Source of the DNA: Bacteroidales bacterium
GTDB lineage: Bacteria > Bacteroidota > Bacteroidia > Bacteroidales > WCHB1-69
Direction: 5' to 3'
Length of the DNA: 13,011 nucleotides
NCBI GenBank assembly: GCA_031272415.1
Contig: JAISTU010000205.1
Span: 1-13,011 of the forward strand
Position 1 is the first letter of the stretch, and each line of letters starts with the position of its first letter. Shown piece after piece: positions 1-6,955 of the stretch. A model generated the notes under the pieces. That model was not told the origin of the DNA. It saw only the letters and a list, made by a program, of their open reading frames with translations, and searched no databases. The translations under genes were made by a program, and so were the position numbers.

Positions 1-159
1 TTTTTTCAAATGTATAGAAATATTGAAAAAATGACGAAAGTCGAAGACAATTGGGATGCATGTAAATCATTGATTTACAGAAATTTATGGGAGCGAAAAT
101 GGGTCGCAAAGGCAAACTACGCCTTCGCTAATCTCTGATTATCAGACAGTTACAAGTTA

Positions 160-176
160 CCCCCCTCCCCCCCCCC
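160..176. repeat. C6-T-C10 homopolymer tract
   Basis: A run of six C, one T and ten C stands in an otherwise AT-rich intergenic region, directly before the 11-bp palindrome at 177-199. Tracts of this length are prone to slipped-strand length change. It is not inside a recognisable gene or an obvious promoter, so a phase-variation role is only a guess. The exact length may also be uncertain in the assembly. Confidence 0.8.
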
Positions 177-199
177 AACTGCTTGATAATCAAGCAGTT
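177..199. repeat. Perfect 11-bp palindrome (TTGAT-A-ATCAA core)
   Basis: The arms AACTGCTTGAT and ATCAAGCAGTT are exact reverse complements around a single A. The core TTGATAATCAA recurs at about 10647-10657 in another AT-rich palindrome. It could be a cruciform-forming repeat or a protein binding site. No T run follows, so it is not a typical intrinsic terminator. Confidence 0.6.
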
Positions 200-403
200 A
201 CATACTCCCTATCGGGAGCCATTAAAAATTATCAATCAAAACTTAAAAGCAGGTTAGGATTGTGTCTCTTTTTTAAAGAGAATGCAATGCGTAATATGCT
301 TATTGTCAGAAATTTAAATAAATAAAAAAACAAATAAGTATTAATAAATAAATAAAAAATAAGTTAACATGTCAAATTCATTGAATTATTATTGTAGCCC
401 GGC

Positions 404-490
404 ACAGCAGGTGTCGGAAGTCTGGAGCGGAAACCAGAAGGAAGTGGAACCTAAAAAAAACGGGAAAACCGAAGTGCCACAGAGTAGGAG
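404..490 (+). other. GC-richer leader, possible structured RNA or remnant
   Basis: This stretch is clearly richer in G and C than its surroundings. It contains nested pairings: GGCAC (about 411) with GTGCC (about 474) enclosing CTGG/CCAG, AGG/CCT and CGG-GAAAA-CCG hairpins, which gives a plausible multibranch fold. An open frame in phase with the downstream lipoprotein runs through it, but its translation is not signal-like, and the better start lies downstream at 519 behind a strong ribosome binding site. It may be a 5' leader RNA, a group II intron-like remnant or chance. I could not assign it to a known RNA family. Confidence 0.25.
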
Positions 491-506
491 AAACAAATTA
501 AATATG

Positions 507-514
507 AAAGGAGG
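507..514 (+). promoter_or_regulatory. Strong ribosome binding site AAAGGAGG
   Basis: AAAGGAGG stands four bases before the ATG at 519 and decides that start over the in-frame ATGs at 369 and 504. Such a full Shine-Dalgarno sequence is unusual for this phylum and is not seen before the other genes here. Confidence 0.7.
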
Positions 515-518
515 TTAT

Positions 519-1064
519 ATGTTGAAAAACAAACAGAATCATTCTAAAAATCTCTTTGCCAATACTTTTGCTCGCTGGGGCAAAGCATTGAATAAAAATA
601 AAGGGAAAATCCTGCTTCTTATCGGAGTTGCGCTATTTCTGGCAGCTTGTGAAAAAGAAAAAACTTGTGATGTTGAGTTAGAAAATTGGAATAATGCAAA
701 AAATACAGAAGCCAAGTTGAAAGCAGATTATAACACTTATGCGGATTCTTCGCTGACATATTTCGTTCCGCTCTGTATGGCAGATGCTCAATATGGTGTC
801 CCATATCAAAATAAGTTTCAGTTATATATGGGCGGGCACGAACATACACGCAATGACTCGCTTCAAGCTGCTTATAATGCTTATAAAGATATTTCGCAAT
901 CTCCTGCTTGGCAAACGATGCCAGAAGAAGGTTTTAAGTTTAATTGCACAGGTTCTGGCAGAACTGCTATGGCTGCCCAAGATGCAGATGGCAAAATTCC
1001 GGATGCCACCCAGAACACGATTGTTGCACAAAAACTGCTTAATGAATGTCAGAATTCAAACTAG
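519..1064 (+). CDS. Small predicted lipoprotein, function unknown
   Basis: This 181-residue protein has a hydrophobic stretch (about residues 31-42) ending in LAAC, with the lipidated cysteine at residue 44 followed by EKEK, so it is a predicted signal peptidase II lipoprotein. The start at 519 is chosen for the AAAGGAGG at 507-514. The frame stays open back to an ATG at 369, which would add 50 residues. Even from 519 the charged region before the hydrophobic core is about 30 residues, which is long for a lipoprotein; a TTG at 588 would give a normal-length signal but lacks a ribosome binding site. The mature part is soluble-looking, rich in N, A and Y, with two further cysteines in the middle (encoded near 667 and 774) and two towards the C-terminus. 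I recognise no domain. An intrinsic terminator follows 26 nt after the stop, so the gene is probably transcribed alone. Confidence 0.65.
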   Translation: MLKNKQNHSKNLFANTFARWGKALNKNKGKILLLIGVALFLAACEKEKTCDVELENWNNAKNTEAKLKADYNTYADSSLTYFVPLCMADAQYGVPYQNKFQLYMGGHEHTRNDSLQAAYNAYKDISQSPAWQTMPEEGFKFNCTGSGRTAMAAQDADGKIPDATQNTIVAQKLLNECQNSN

Positions 1065-1090
1065 TTTTATTTTGGGTATTGTGATTATAA

Positions 1091-1117
1091 AAAAACTGCG
1101 CATTTGCGCAGGTTTTT
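1091..1117 (+). terminator. Intrinsic terminator after the lipoprotein gene
   Basis: A CTGCGC/GCGCAG stem (1096-1101 with 1106-1111) with an ATTT loop is flanked by five A on the left and five T on the right. That gives a GC hairpin followed by a U run, placed 26 nt after the stop codon at 1064. Confidence 0.85.
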
Positions 1118-1346
1118 ATTTGACAATCGCTAATACCGTGGTTTAATCCCTAAAACAAGAGAGGGATTGATGAAATACTTTTTAACTATAATTTATTTTC
1201 TATTTTTGTGATCCCGCTCATTTGCACGGGAAATAGATAAGTTACAAATCTTTTTAATCTTATTAAAATCAAGGTTCACGCAAAAGATGAGGCAATGAGG
1301 TTGAAAAACACATATAACTCATTGCTCTACTGAGGTTGTTCTGTTT
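1118..1346. other. Gene-free spacer with inverted repeats
   Basis: No gene is visible. Two stem candidates occur: AATCCCT (1145-1151) with AGGGATT (1162-1168), and GCAATGAG (1292-1299) with CTCATTGC (1318-1325). The second extends by GTT/AAC past a bulged G. Neither is followed by a T run. They may be further small intergenic repeats. Confidence 0.45.
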
Positions 1347-1439
1347 GTCTGAACCACGATTTTCATAAGGTTTATAAGATTAGCAGGATTAAAATAATCA
1401 TAGTAATCACTCCAATCATACGAAAATCAAAGTTCAGAC
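1347..1439 (+). repeat. 93-nt MITE-like element, copy 1 (GTCTGAAC ends)
   Basis: The element begins GTCTGAAC and ends GTTCAGAC, so it has 8-bp terminal inverted repeats, extended imperfectly by a GATTTTC/GAAAATC pair. It matches the element at 7725-7817 over its whole length, and both are exactly 93 nt. The inner part is AT-rich with no coding potential. It is intergenic, between a terminator and the end of the fused flavoprotein gene. Confidence 0.8.
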
Positions 1440-1449
1440 AAGGGGGGGC

Positions 1450-1490
1450 AAAAATGCAAAAAAAAATCTACACTCTCCACTCTAAAAAAA
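1450..1490 (-). repeat. GAGTGTAGA/poly-T/GCATTT repeat, copy a
   Basis: Read on the minus strand this is an AGAGTG repeat followed by TAGA, nine T and GCATTTTT. Similar sequences occur at 10359-10416, 10558-10629 and 12908-12985. Here it begins just after the stop of the flavoprotein gene in the direction of transcription, so its T tract may sit at the transcript end. It has no GC hairpin of its own. A seven-G run separates it from the 93-nt element. Confidence 0.6.
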
Positions 1491-1494
1491 ACAC

Positions 1495-3780
1495 TCAACT
1501 TTCAACTTTTTTCACGTATTCATCAATTGCTTTGGCGGCTTTGCGTCCGGCACCCATGGCTAAAATGACTGTTGCGGCACCACTTACGGCGTCGCCTCCT
1601 GCAAAAACACCTTTGCGAGACGTTTGACCATTCTCATCGGCTTGTATGCACTTCCAACGATTGACCTCTAAATTAGGAGTTGTATTGGCTATCAATGGAT
1701 TAGGAGATGTTCCTATGGACATAATAACCATGTCGGAGGGTATAATAAATTCAGAATCAGGGATTTTGATAGGTGAGCGTCTGCCGGAGGCGTCCGGCTC
1801 TCCCAATTCCATGCGAACACATTTGATAGATTCTACCCAACCTGCTTGATTACCAATGATTTCTGTCGGATTGGTGAGCATATAAAATGTAATTCCTTCT
1901 TCTTTTGCATGTTCAACTTCTTCCACTCTGGCGGGCAATTCTTTTTCAGAGCGGCGATAAACAATGTTCACTTTTGCCCCTAAACGCACCGCAGTACGGG
2001 CAGCATCCATTGCCACATTACCGCCACCGACAACACAAACTTGCTTGCCGACATAGTTGGGGGTCAAAAATTCTCTGTTGTAGGATTTCATTAAATTGTT
2101 GCGAGTCAAAAATTCGTTGGCAGAGACTACTCCGTTAAGATTTTCGCCCGCAATATTCATAAAATTGGGCAATCCGGCGCCTGATGCAACAAAAACGGCT
2201 TTAAATCCTTCTTTATCAAGCAAATCATCAATGGTTAATGTTTTGCCGATAATAATGTCTGTATTTATTTTTACGCCCAATTGAAGGACTGTATTTATCT
2301 CATACTCAACAACTTGCTTTTTTGGTAGTCGAAATTCGGGAATTCCGTACATCAAAACGCCCCCAGGAATGTGCAAGGCTTCAAAAATTTCAACCTCATA
2401 ACCCATTTTGCGTAAATCAACTGCACAAGTCAGACCGGCAGGACCGCTGCCGACTACAGCAATTTTTATTCCATTGTCTTTTATTGTAATAGATTGATTA
2501 TCAGTACAATGTTCTCTGTTCCAATCGGCAGCAAATCGTTCCAATTTGCCAATGGAAACAGGTTGATATTTTTTTCCTAACACGCAAACTCCTTCACACT
2601 GTGTCTCTTGCGGGCATACACGACCACAAATGGCGGGCAAAACCGAACTGTGAGCAATCGTTTTTCCTGCTTTTTCAAAATTTCCTTCTGCTATATGCTT
2701 GATAAACAATGGAATATCAATTTCAACAGGACAACCTTCTATGCAAGTGGCTTTTTTGCATTGCAGACAGCGTTTTGCCTCCTGCATAGCCTCTTCTTCA
2801 TTGTAACCATAGCAAACTTCGGCGAAATTTTTAACACGTTGTTCCGGTGGTTGATTTCTGACAGGAACTGCTTTTGCACGGTCGGGCTGTTCGGCACTTA
2901 CCCCTCCGATATGGCATTGATGTTGTTCTTTAATCTCTTCATTTTCAAGTAAATGACGACTTTCTACATTGGCATACATCGCTTGGCGTCGCATGGCTAA
3001 GTCAAAATCTACTTCGTTGCCTTCAAATTCGGGTCCATCTACGCAGGTAAATTGCGTTTTTCCATTGATACTCACTCTGCACGCTCCGCACATGCCTGTT
3101 CCGTCCACCATCATGGAGTTAAGGCTAACCACTGTCCGAATGCCGTAAGATTGTGCCGTTTTGACCACATTTTTCATCATAATCATTGGTCCTATGGCAA
3201 CAATTAAGTCATATTTTTTACCCTCATTTTCAATTAATTGCCGAATAATATCCGTAACAAATCCTTTTTTGCCATAAGAGCCGTCGTCTGTACAAATGTA
3301 CAAATTTTTGGCTTGTTTTTGCATTTTTTCTTCATAAATTAACATTTCTTTATTGCGAAATCCTAATACTACATCGCAATCTATTGACTTGGATTTGAGC
3401 CACTTAACTTGTGGATAGACAGGAGCCGTCCCCACGCCGCCACCGACAAACAAAATTTTCATTTTTTTTAGTTCATCATCGCTCAAATGTAACAATTCAG
3501 AAGATTTGCCTAACGGACCTACAAAATTTTCAAAATTATTGCCTGTTTGCAGTCGTTCCATCTGCTGTGTTGATTTTCCAACTACCTGAAACACAATGGT
3601 TACCGTTCCTTTTTGCGGGTCTGTATCGCAAATTGTGAGCGGTATTCGTTCGCCTTTTTCGTCTGTTTTCACTATCAAAAATTGTCCCGGCAATCCGGCA
3701 GTTGCCAAGCGGGGACTTTCTACCTCCATCTCTATTACAGAAGGTGCTAAATATCTCTTATTCAGTATTTTATATGACAT
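1495..3780 (-). CDS. Fused NfnAB-type NAD(P)H flavoprotein (PyrK-like plus GltD-like)
   Basis: This 761-residue protein joins two flavoprotein modules. The first (about 1-270) is a ferredoxin-NAD(P)+ reductase unit of the PyrK/NfnA kind: FAD site RIPLTI (45-50), NAD site GGGVGTAP (113-120), and a [2Fe-2S] site of C231, C234 and C246. D226 stands where PyrK has its first cysteine, as in NfnA. The second (about 300-761) is a GltD/NfnB unit: [4Fe-4S] cysteines C338, C341, C346, C350 and C385, C389, C395, C399; FAD site GSGPAG (444-449); NADPH site GGGNVAMDA (585-593); and GGD (728-730) near the C-terminus. Such fusions are commonly annotated as bifunctional dihydroorotate dehydrogenase B NAD-binding subunit/glutamate synthase small subunit. 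No pyrD or gltB lies nearby, so the likelier role is electron-bifurcating transhydrogenation between NADH, NADPH and ferredoxin in the cytoplasm. The gene is divergent from the GatE gene, with a -7 box at 3840-3847. Confidence 0.9.
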   Translation of the reverse strand: MSYKILNKRYLAPSVIEMEVESPRLATAGLPGQFLIVKTDEKGERIPLTICDTDPQKGTVTIVFQVVGKSTQQMERLQTGNNFENFVGPLGKSSELLHLSDDELKKMKILFVGGGVGTAPVYPQVKWLKSKSIDCDVVLGFRNKEMLIYEEKMQKQAKNLYICTDDGSYGKKGFVTDIIRQLIENEGKKYDLIVAIGPMIMMKNVVKTAQSYGIRTVVSLNSMMVDGTGMCGACRVSINGKTQFTCVDGPEFEGNEVDFDLAMRRQAMYANVESRHLLENEEIKEQHQCHIGGVSAEQPDRAKAVPVRNQPPEQRVKNFAEVCYGYNEEEAMQEAKRCLQCKKATCIEGCPVEIDIPLFIKHIAEGNFEKAGKTIAHSSVLPAICGRVCPQETQCEGVCVLGKKYQPVSIGKLERFAADWNREHCTDNQSITIKDNGIKIAVVGSGPAGLTCAVDLRKMGYEVEIFEALHIPGGVLMYGIPEFRLPKKQVVEYEINTVLQLGVKINTDIIIGKTLTIDDLLDKEGFKAVFVASGAGLPNFMNIAGENLNGVVSANEFLTRNNLMKSYNREFLTPNYVGKQVCVVGGGNVAMDAARTAVRLGAKVNIVYRRSEKELPARVEEVEHAKEEGITFYMLTNPTEIIGNQAGWVESIKCVRMELGEPDASGRRSPIKIPDSEFIIPSDMVIMSIGTSPNPLIANTTPNLEVNRWKCIQADENGQTSRKGVFAGGDAVSGAATVILAMGAGRKAAKAIDEYVKKVES

Positions 3781-3839
3781 TTTTAACTTGTTGTATCTTT
3801 GAAAAAATGTTTGATTTACAAAATGAATTAACCTAAATA

Positions 3840-3866
3840 CAAAGTTAGCATTTTTTTTGATACAAA
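3840..3866 (-). promoter_or_regulatory. Bacteroidota-type promoter for the flavoprotein gene
   Basis: On the minus strand TAACTTTG (3847-3840) matches the TAnnTTTG -7 consensus. A TTTG (3866-3863) lies 15 nt upstream, somewhat closer than the usual -33 spacing. This predicts a leader of roughly 50-55 nt before the ATG at 3780. Confidence 0.6.
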
Positions 3867-3898
3867 AAGTTTTTTTTATTTTTATTTGAAAAAAAGTG

Positions 3899-3906
3899 TA
3901 ACTTTG
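3899..3906 (+). promoter_or_regulatory. -7 box for the GatE gene
   Basis: TAACTTTG on the + strand is an exact TAnnTTTG match, pointing away from the identical octamer at 3847-3840. I see no TTTG at normal -33 distance; the nearest one upstream (3885-3888) is only 10 nt away. It predicts a leader of about 65 nt before the GTG at 3977. Confidence 0.55.
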
Positions 3907-3976
3907 TAAAAAGGTATATCAATTACGATTGATTTTTATAAATTATTGATTTTCAATAGAAAAAAATATTTATTTT

Positions 3977-5944
3977 GTGAACAATAAAAAGGCATTAGAA
4001 AATTACGACAATACCCGACAGGCGATAGGATATGTTACTCGTAAAGAGGCGCAACAGTCTGATTATGATAGAATTGGTTTTAAATCGGGTTTAGAAGTAC
4101 ATCAGCAATTGCTGACTAAAAAGAAATTGTTTTGCCGTTGTCCGGCAGGATTTTTCCAAAAACCGGACGAATATGATGCAGAACTTATTCGGCACATGCG
4201 TCCAACGCTCTCTGAATTAGGCGAATATGACGGCACAGCATTGATGGAATTTAAAACAAAAAAAGAAATTATTTACCGAATTGCCAATAAAACGGCTTGT
4301 ACTTATGATGTAGATGATACACCTCCGTTTCCGATTGACCGTGAGGCACTTGATATTTCGATAGAAATTGCGTTGCTTTCCAAACTCAATATTGTAGGCG
4401 AGGTGCATATTACACGAAAACAGTACCTTGACGGCTCTATTCCGACAGGATTTCAACGCACGGCTATTATTGGTATTAACGGACAAATTACGCTCAAAAA
4501 TAATAAAAAAGTAAACCTTATACAGTTGAGTATTGAGGAGGATTCTTGTCGTGAGGTTTCGGATATAGGACACAAACGCATTTATCGTACCGACCGCTTG
4601 GGTATGCCACTGATTGAGACCGTTACTGCTCCCGAATTGCTTAACCCTGATGAGTTAAAAGATGCTTGCGATACCATTCGTTTCTTAAATCGTAGCACAG
4701 GGAAAGTGCGTACCGGCATAGGGGCAGGCAGAGAGGATGTAAACGTAAGTTGCACAGGAGGCACAAGAGTAGAAATTAAAGGTGTTGCTCATACCAAATG
4801 GATACCTGAACTATCTCATAATGAGGCTTTTAGACAATGGGCTTTGCTGCATATACGTACCCTTTTGAATGAGCGTTGTACGATTGAAAATTGGAAATGT
4901 ACTTCAAAAGAAATTTCTATCACCGATTATCCGCAAATTCAAAATGCGATGGGGGGCAATTCTTTTCAAAATTTATGTATTTATGCGGTTAATTTGCCTC
5001 ATTTTAAGAATATTTTATCGCATTTTACGCAGCCTCAAAAGCCTTTTTATGATGAATTTGCGAACCGATTGAAAGTGATTGCCTGCATAGAAAAGCCCAA
5101 TTTATTGACTTCGGAAGATTTGGAGGCAGTTTTGGACGAAAATCAGTGGGAACGCATTGCTCACAGTCTCAATGCGAGTGCTGATGATGCCCAACTGATA
5201 TTTTGGGGCGAAAAGGGCGATATGGCGACCGCTTTGGAAACAATTGAGGAGCGGGCAAAGATGGCATTTGAGGGAGTCCCCAAAGAAACAAGGAAAAGTT
5301 TGGCAAATGGGACGACCATTTTTGAGCGCGTTTTACCGGGGGCAGACCGCATGTATCCCGATACGGACTCTGTTCCTATTCCATTGACAGACAAGCATAT
5401 AGAAAATTTAAGAAACAATATACCCGAAGATTTTTCCGACCGATACAACCAATTGAGAAAAATGGATATACCCGAAGATTGTTACCCCTATTTATTGACC
5501 AATAACTATTATCCGCTCATTAAACGCATTCATTCACATTGCGGAGTTAGCGAAAAGTTTTTGGGGGTATTTTTTGGACAAAAATTGAAATATTTGCACG
5601 GTAAATATGGACAAATTCCATTTGAAAGAGAAAAAATTTATCAATTGTTTGAAAAAACGACCCAATTGCAGTTGGATTTAGCCATTGTTGCCGATTTATT
5701 GAAAAAAATGTTTGAAAAACCGGAGGCAAATTATGAGCAACTTTTGCAAGAAGTGCATTTTTGTGAACAAAATAAAGAAAATATTTGTAAACAACTGGAA
5801 ATCATACAAAAAGAATGCCCTTGTCAAAGTTTGGAAAACAAAAAAAGAATCAATTGCTTAATGGGAAAAATGAGAACATTAGCATTGGGAAATATCAATT
5901 TATCGGAATTAGCAGAAATTTGTAAGAAAAATTTAATATTATAA
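3977..5944 (+). CDS. gatE: Glu-tRNA(Gln) amidotransferase subunit E-like protein
   Basis: GatE, with the asparaginase-like GatD, converts Glu-tRNA(Gln) to Gln-tRNA(Gln). The protein has 655 residues, near the archaeal GatE length plus a 30-residue N-terminal extension. The catalytic core opens with GFKSGLEVHQQL (34-45) and has C53 and C55 in FCRCP; it continues through LRPTLSELGEYD-like sequence, SIEEDSCRE (185-193) and RLGMPLIE. E40, H42, E187/E188 and E214 are in the places of conserved metal and active-site residues of the GatB/GatE fold. The middle has the GatE-specific AspRS-like insertion, including IFWGEKGD, GVPKETRKSL and LPGADRMYPDTD, which GatB lacks. The end is a helical tail domain of the YqeY kind. 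The start is GTG at 3977, with no earlier ATG behind the -7 box. No gatD is present in the window. GatDE is regarded as archaeal, so transfer is likely. The family call is firm; whether it works with GatD, or beside GatCAB, cannot be told. Confidence 0.88.
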   Translation: MNNKKALENYDNTRQAIGYVTRKEAQQSDYDRIGFKSGLEVHQQLLTKKKLFCRCPAGFFQKPDEYDAELIRHMRPTLSELGEYDGTALMEFKTKKEIIYRIANKTACTYDVDDTPPFPIDREALDISIEIALLSKLNIVGEVHITRKQYLDGSIPTGFQRTAIIGINGQITLKNNKKVNLIQLSIEEDSCREVSDIGHKRIYRTDRLGMPLIETVTAPELLNPDELKDACDTIRFLNRSTGKVRTGIGAGREDVNVSCTGGTRVEIKGVAHTKWIPELSHNEAFRQWALLHIRTLLNERCTIENWKCTSKEISITDYPQIQNAMGGNSFQNLCIYAVNLPHFKNILSHFTQPQKPFYDEFANRLKVIACIEKPNLLTSEDLEAVLDENQWERIAHSLNASADDAQLIFWGEKGDMATALETIEERAKMAFEGVPKETRKSLANGTTIFERVLPGADRMYPDTDSVPIPLTDKHIENLRNNIPEDFSDRYNQLRKMDIPEDCYPYLLTNNYYPLIKRIHSHCGVSEKFLGVFFGQKLKYLHGKYGQIPFEREKIYQLFEKTTQLQLDLAIVADLLKKMFEKPEANYEQLLQEVHFCEQNKENICKQLEIIQKECPCQSLENKKRINCLMGKMRTLALGNINLSELAEICKKNLIL

Positions 5945-5979
5945 AAAAAAGTAGTTAAAAATATAAAAAAATAAGCATC

Positions 5980-6846
5980 ATGAAAAAGCAAGCAATCGTA
6001 ACAGCAGTAGTAAGTGTAATTGTTTTATTTTCAGTTACATCATGTAAAAAAGACGGCGTTTATAATCCCGATAAGCGGATTAGCAAAGTGTATGAATCTA
6101 CCATAGACTCTAACGGGGCTCTTACTCCCAAAACCTTGCAACAAACATGGATTTGGGGTGATAAAACGTTGGAAAAAATTATTTATGCCAACGGAGGGAT
6201 CATGAATTTTACCTATAATTCTAAAAATCAGTTAATTAAAGGGGAAACTGACAGTCTTTCTATGGAGATAACGTACAAAAACAATAAATATGACCAAATG
6301 ACACTCTATGTGAGCGGAGAAACTTTGGTTATTTTCACTTTTTCGCATAAAAACGGAAAAATAAGTCAAGTTGAGGTAGATATGGATTTGGGATTGATAT
6401 TTGGAGAATCTTTTTTTGCATCTCCTTCTCTCAAAAGTGCAATGAATTTGGTGTTGCCTGAACCGGTTACGCAGTCTGTATTAGAGATAAGTAAAGCCGA
6501 AAAACGCCGAAAAGCAAATACGGTTACCTTAACAATTAAGTATAAATGGGAAAAAGATAATATTGTAGAAGCCAATGCGACTTTTTCAATATTTGGTTCC
6601 TCCAAAACCACAATGGAGTACGACAATCACATTAATCCGTTTAAAAATTTGGTGATTGGTACAGCGGTAGGAACGCTGGATCTTTCTAATACGGGGGGCG
6701 ATGGTTTTAGTAAAAATAATGTTGTAAAAGTAACAGCAACTTCTACAGGAACGCCGGAGGTTGCCAATATTTCTTATAAATATGACGGCGATTATCCGAT
6801 AGAAAAAATTACCGAATCAGGGGTTATTTATTACGAATATATGTAA
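5980..6846 (+). CDS. Predicted lipoprotein, DUF4595-like
   Basis: This 288-residue protein starts with a short basic region, a hydrophobic stretch and a lipobox ending at C22, followed by KKDG, a typical Bacteroidota lipoprotein start. The mature part is a succession of short beta strands with YD-repeat-like wording: LEKIIYANGGIMNFTYNS, then ITYKNNKYDQM, FTFSHKNGKISQV, and near the end ISYKYDGDYPIEKI. This resembles DUF4595-type lipoproteins of Bacteroidota, whose function is unknown. It begins 35 nt after the GatE gene on the same strand with no terminator between and no clear -7 box, so it may be read from the GatE promoter, although no functional link is evident. A strong terminator follows. 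Confidence 0.75.
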   Translation: MKKQAIVTAVVSVIVLFSVTSCKKDGVYNPDKRISKVYESTIDSNGALTPKTLQQTWIWGDKTLEKIIYANGGIMNFTYNSKNQLIKGETDSLSMEITYKNNKYDQMTLYVSGETLVIFTFSHKNGKISQVEVDMDLGLIFGESFFASPSLKSAMNLVLPEPVTQSVLEISKAEKRRKANTVTLTIKYKWEKDNIVEANATFSIFGSSKTTMEYDNHINPFKNLVIGTAVGTLDLSNTGGDGFSKNNVVKVTATSTGTPEVANISYKYDGDYPIEKITESGVIYYEYM

Positions 6847-6848
6847 GA

Positions 6849-6863
6849 GGTCAGTAACTGACC
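6849..6863. repeat. 15-nt palindrome GGTCAGTAACTGACC
   Basis: Seven-bp perfect arms surround a single A, starting two bases after the lipoprotein stop. No T run follows, so the real terminator is the next hairpin. It could help protect the 3' end of the transcript or be a binding site. Confidence 0.45.
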
Positions 6864-6894
6864 GTAGTGTTCATATATACTTTATTATTTTTTT

Positions 6895-6931
6895 AGTTCT
6901 TGTTCCGCTCGGAATGAGAACTATTTTTTTT
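6895..6931 (+). terminator. Intrinsic terminator after the DUF4595-like gene
   Basis: AGTTCT (6895-6900) and TTCCG (6903-6907) pair with CGGAA (6910-6914) and AGAACT (6917-6922), with a TG/TG internal mismatch. The stem is followed by A and eight T. It lies between convergent genes and, judged by the T run, acts on the + strand. Confidence 0.9.
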
Positions 6932-6955
6932 CTTAATCTTTTGATTATCAATAAC

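Larger units (their letters stand above)
1..368. other. Gene-free left end with a chain of short palindromes
   Basis: I see no convincing gene here. A 43-codon open frame (10-138, +) runs through the first part but has no ribosome binding site and ends inside the palindromes. Perfect inverted repeats sit at 61-79 (9-bp arms, 1-nt centre), 134-146 (6-bp arms), 177-199 (11-bp arms, 1-nt centre), 205-218 (CTCCC/GGGAG, 4-nt loop) and 265-281 (TCTCTTT/AAAGAGA, 3-nt loop). Those at 134 and 177 share a GATNATCA core followed by CAGTTAC, so they look like diverged copies of one unit. None is followed by a T run on the + strand that would make a standard terminator. They may be remnants of intergenic repeats or the 3' region of a gene left of the window. 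Confidence 0.5.

Noticed and set aside
10..138. Short open frame at the left edge
   Set aside because: It has 43 codons, no ribosome binding site, no recognisable product, and contains palindromic DNA.
369..518. N-terminal 50 codons in frame with the small lipoprotein
   Set aside because: The translation is not signal-like, covers a possibly structured GC-rich patch, and the AAAGGAGG at 507-514 points to 519.
784..1146. 120-codon frame overlapping the small lipoprotein
   Set aside because: It runs in another frame over a gene with a lipobox and ribosome site, and extends through the terminator.
1442..1448. Seven-G run as a regulatory slippage site
   Set aside because: It lies downstream of both neighbouring genes with no start or promoter near.
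4217..4573. 118-codon minus-strand frame inside the GatE gene
   Set aside because: It is antisense to a strongly conserved coding region and has no promoter or recognisable domain.
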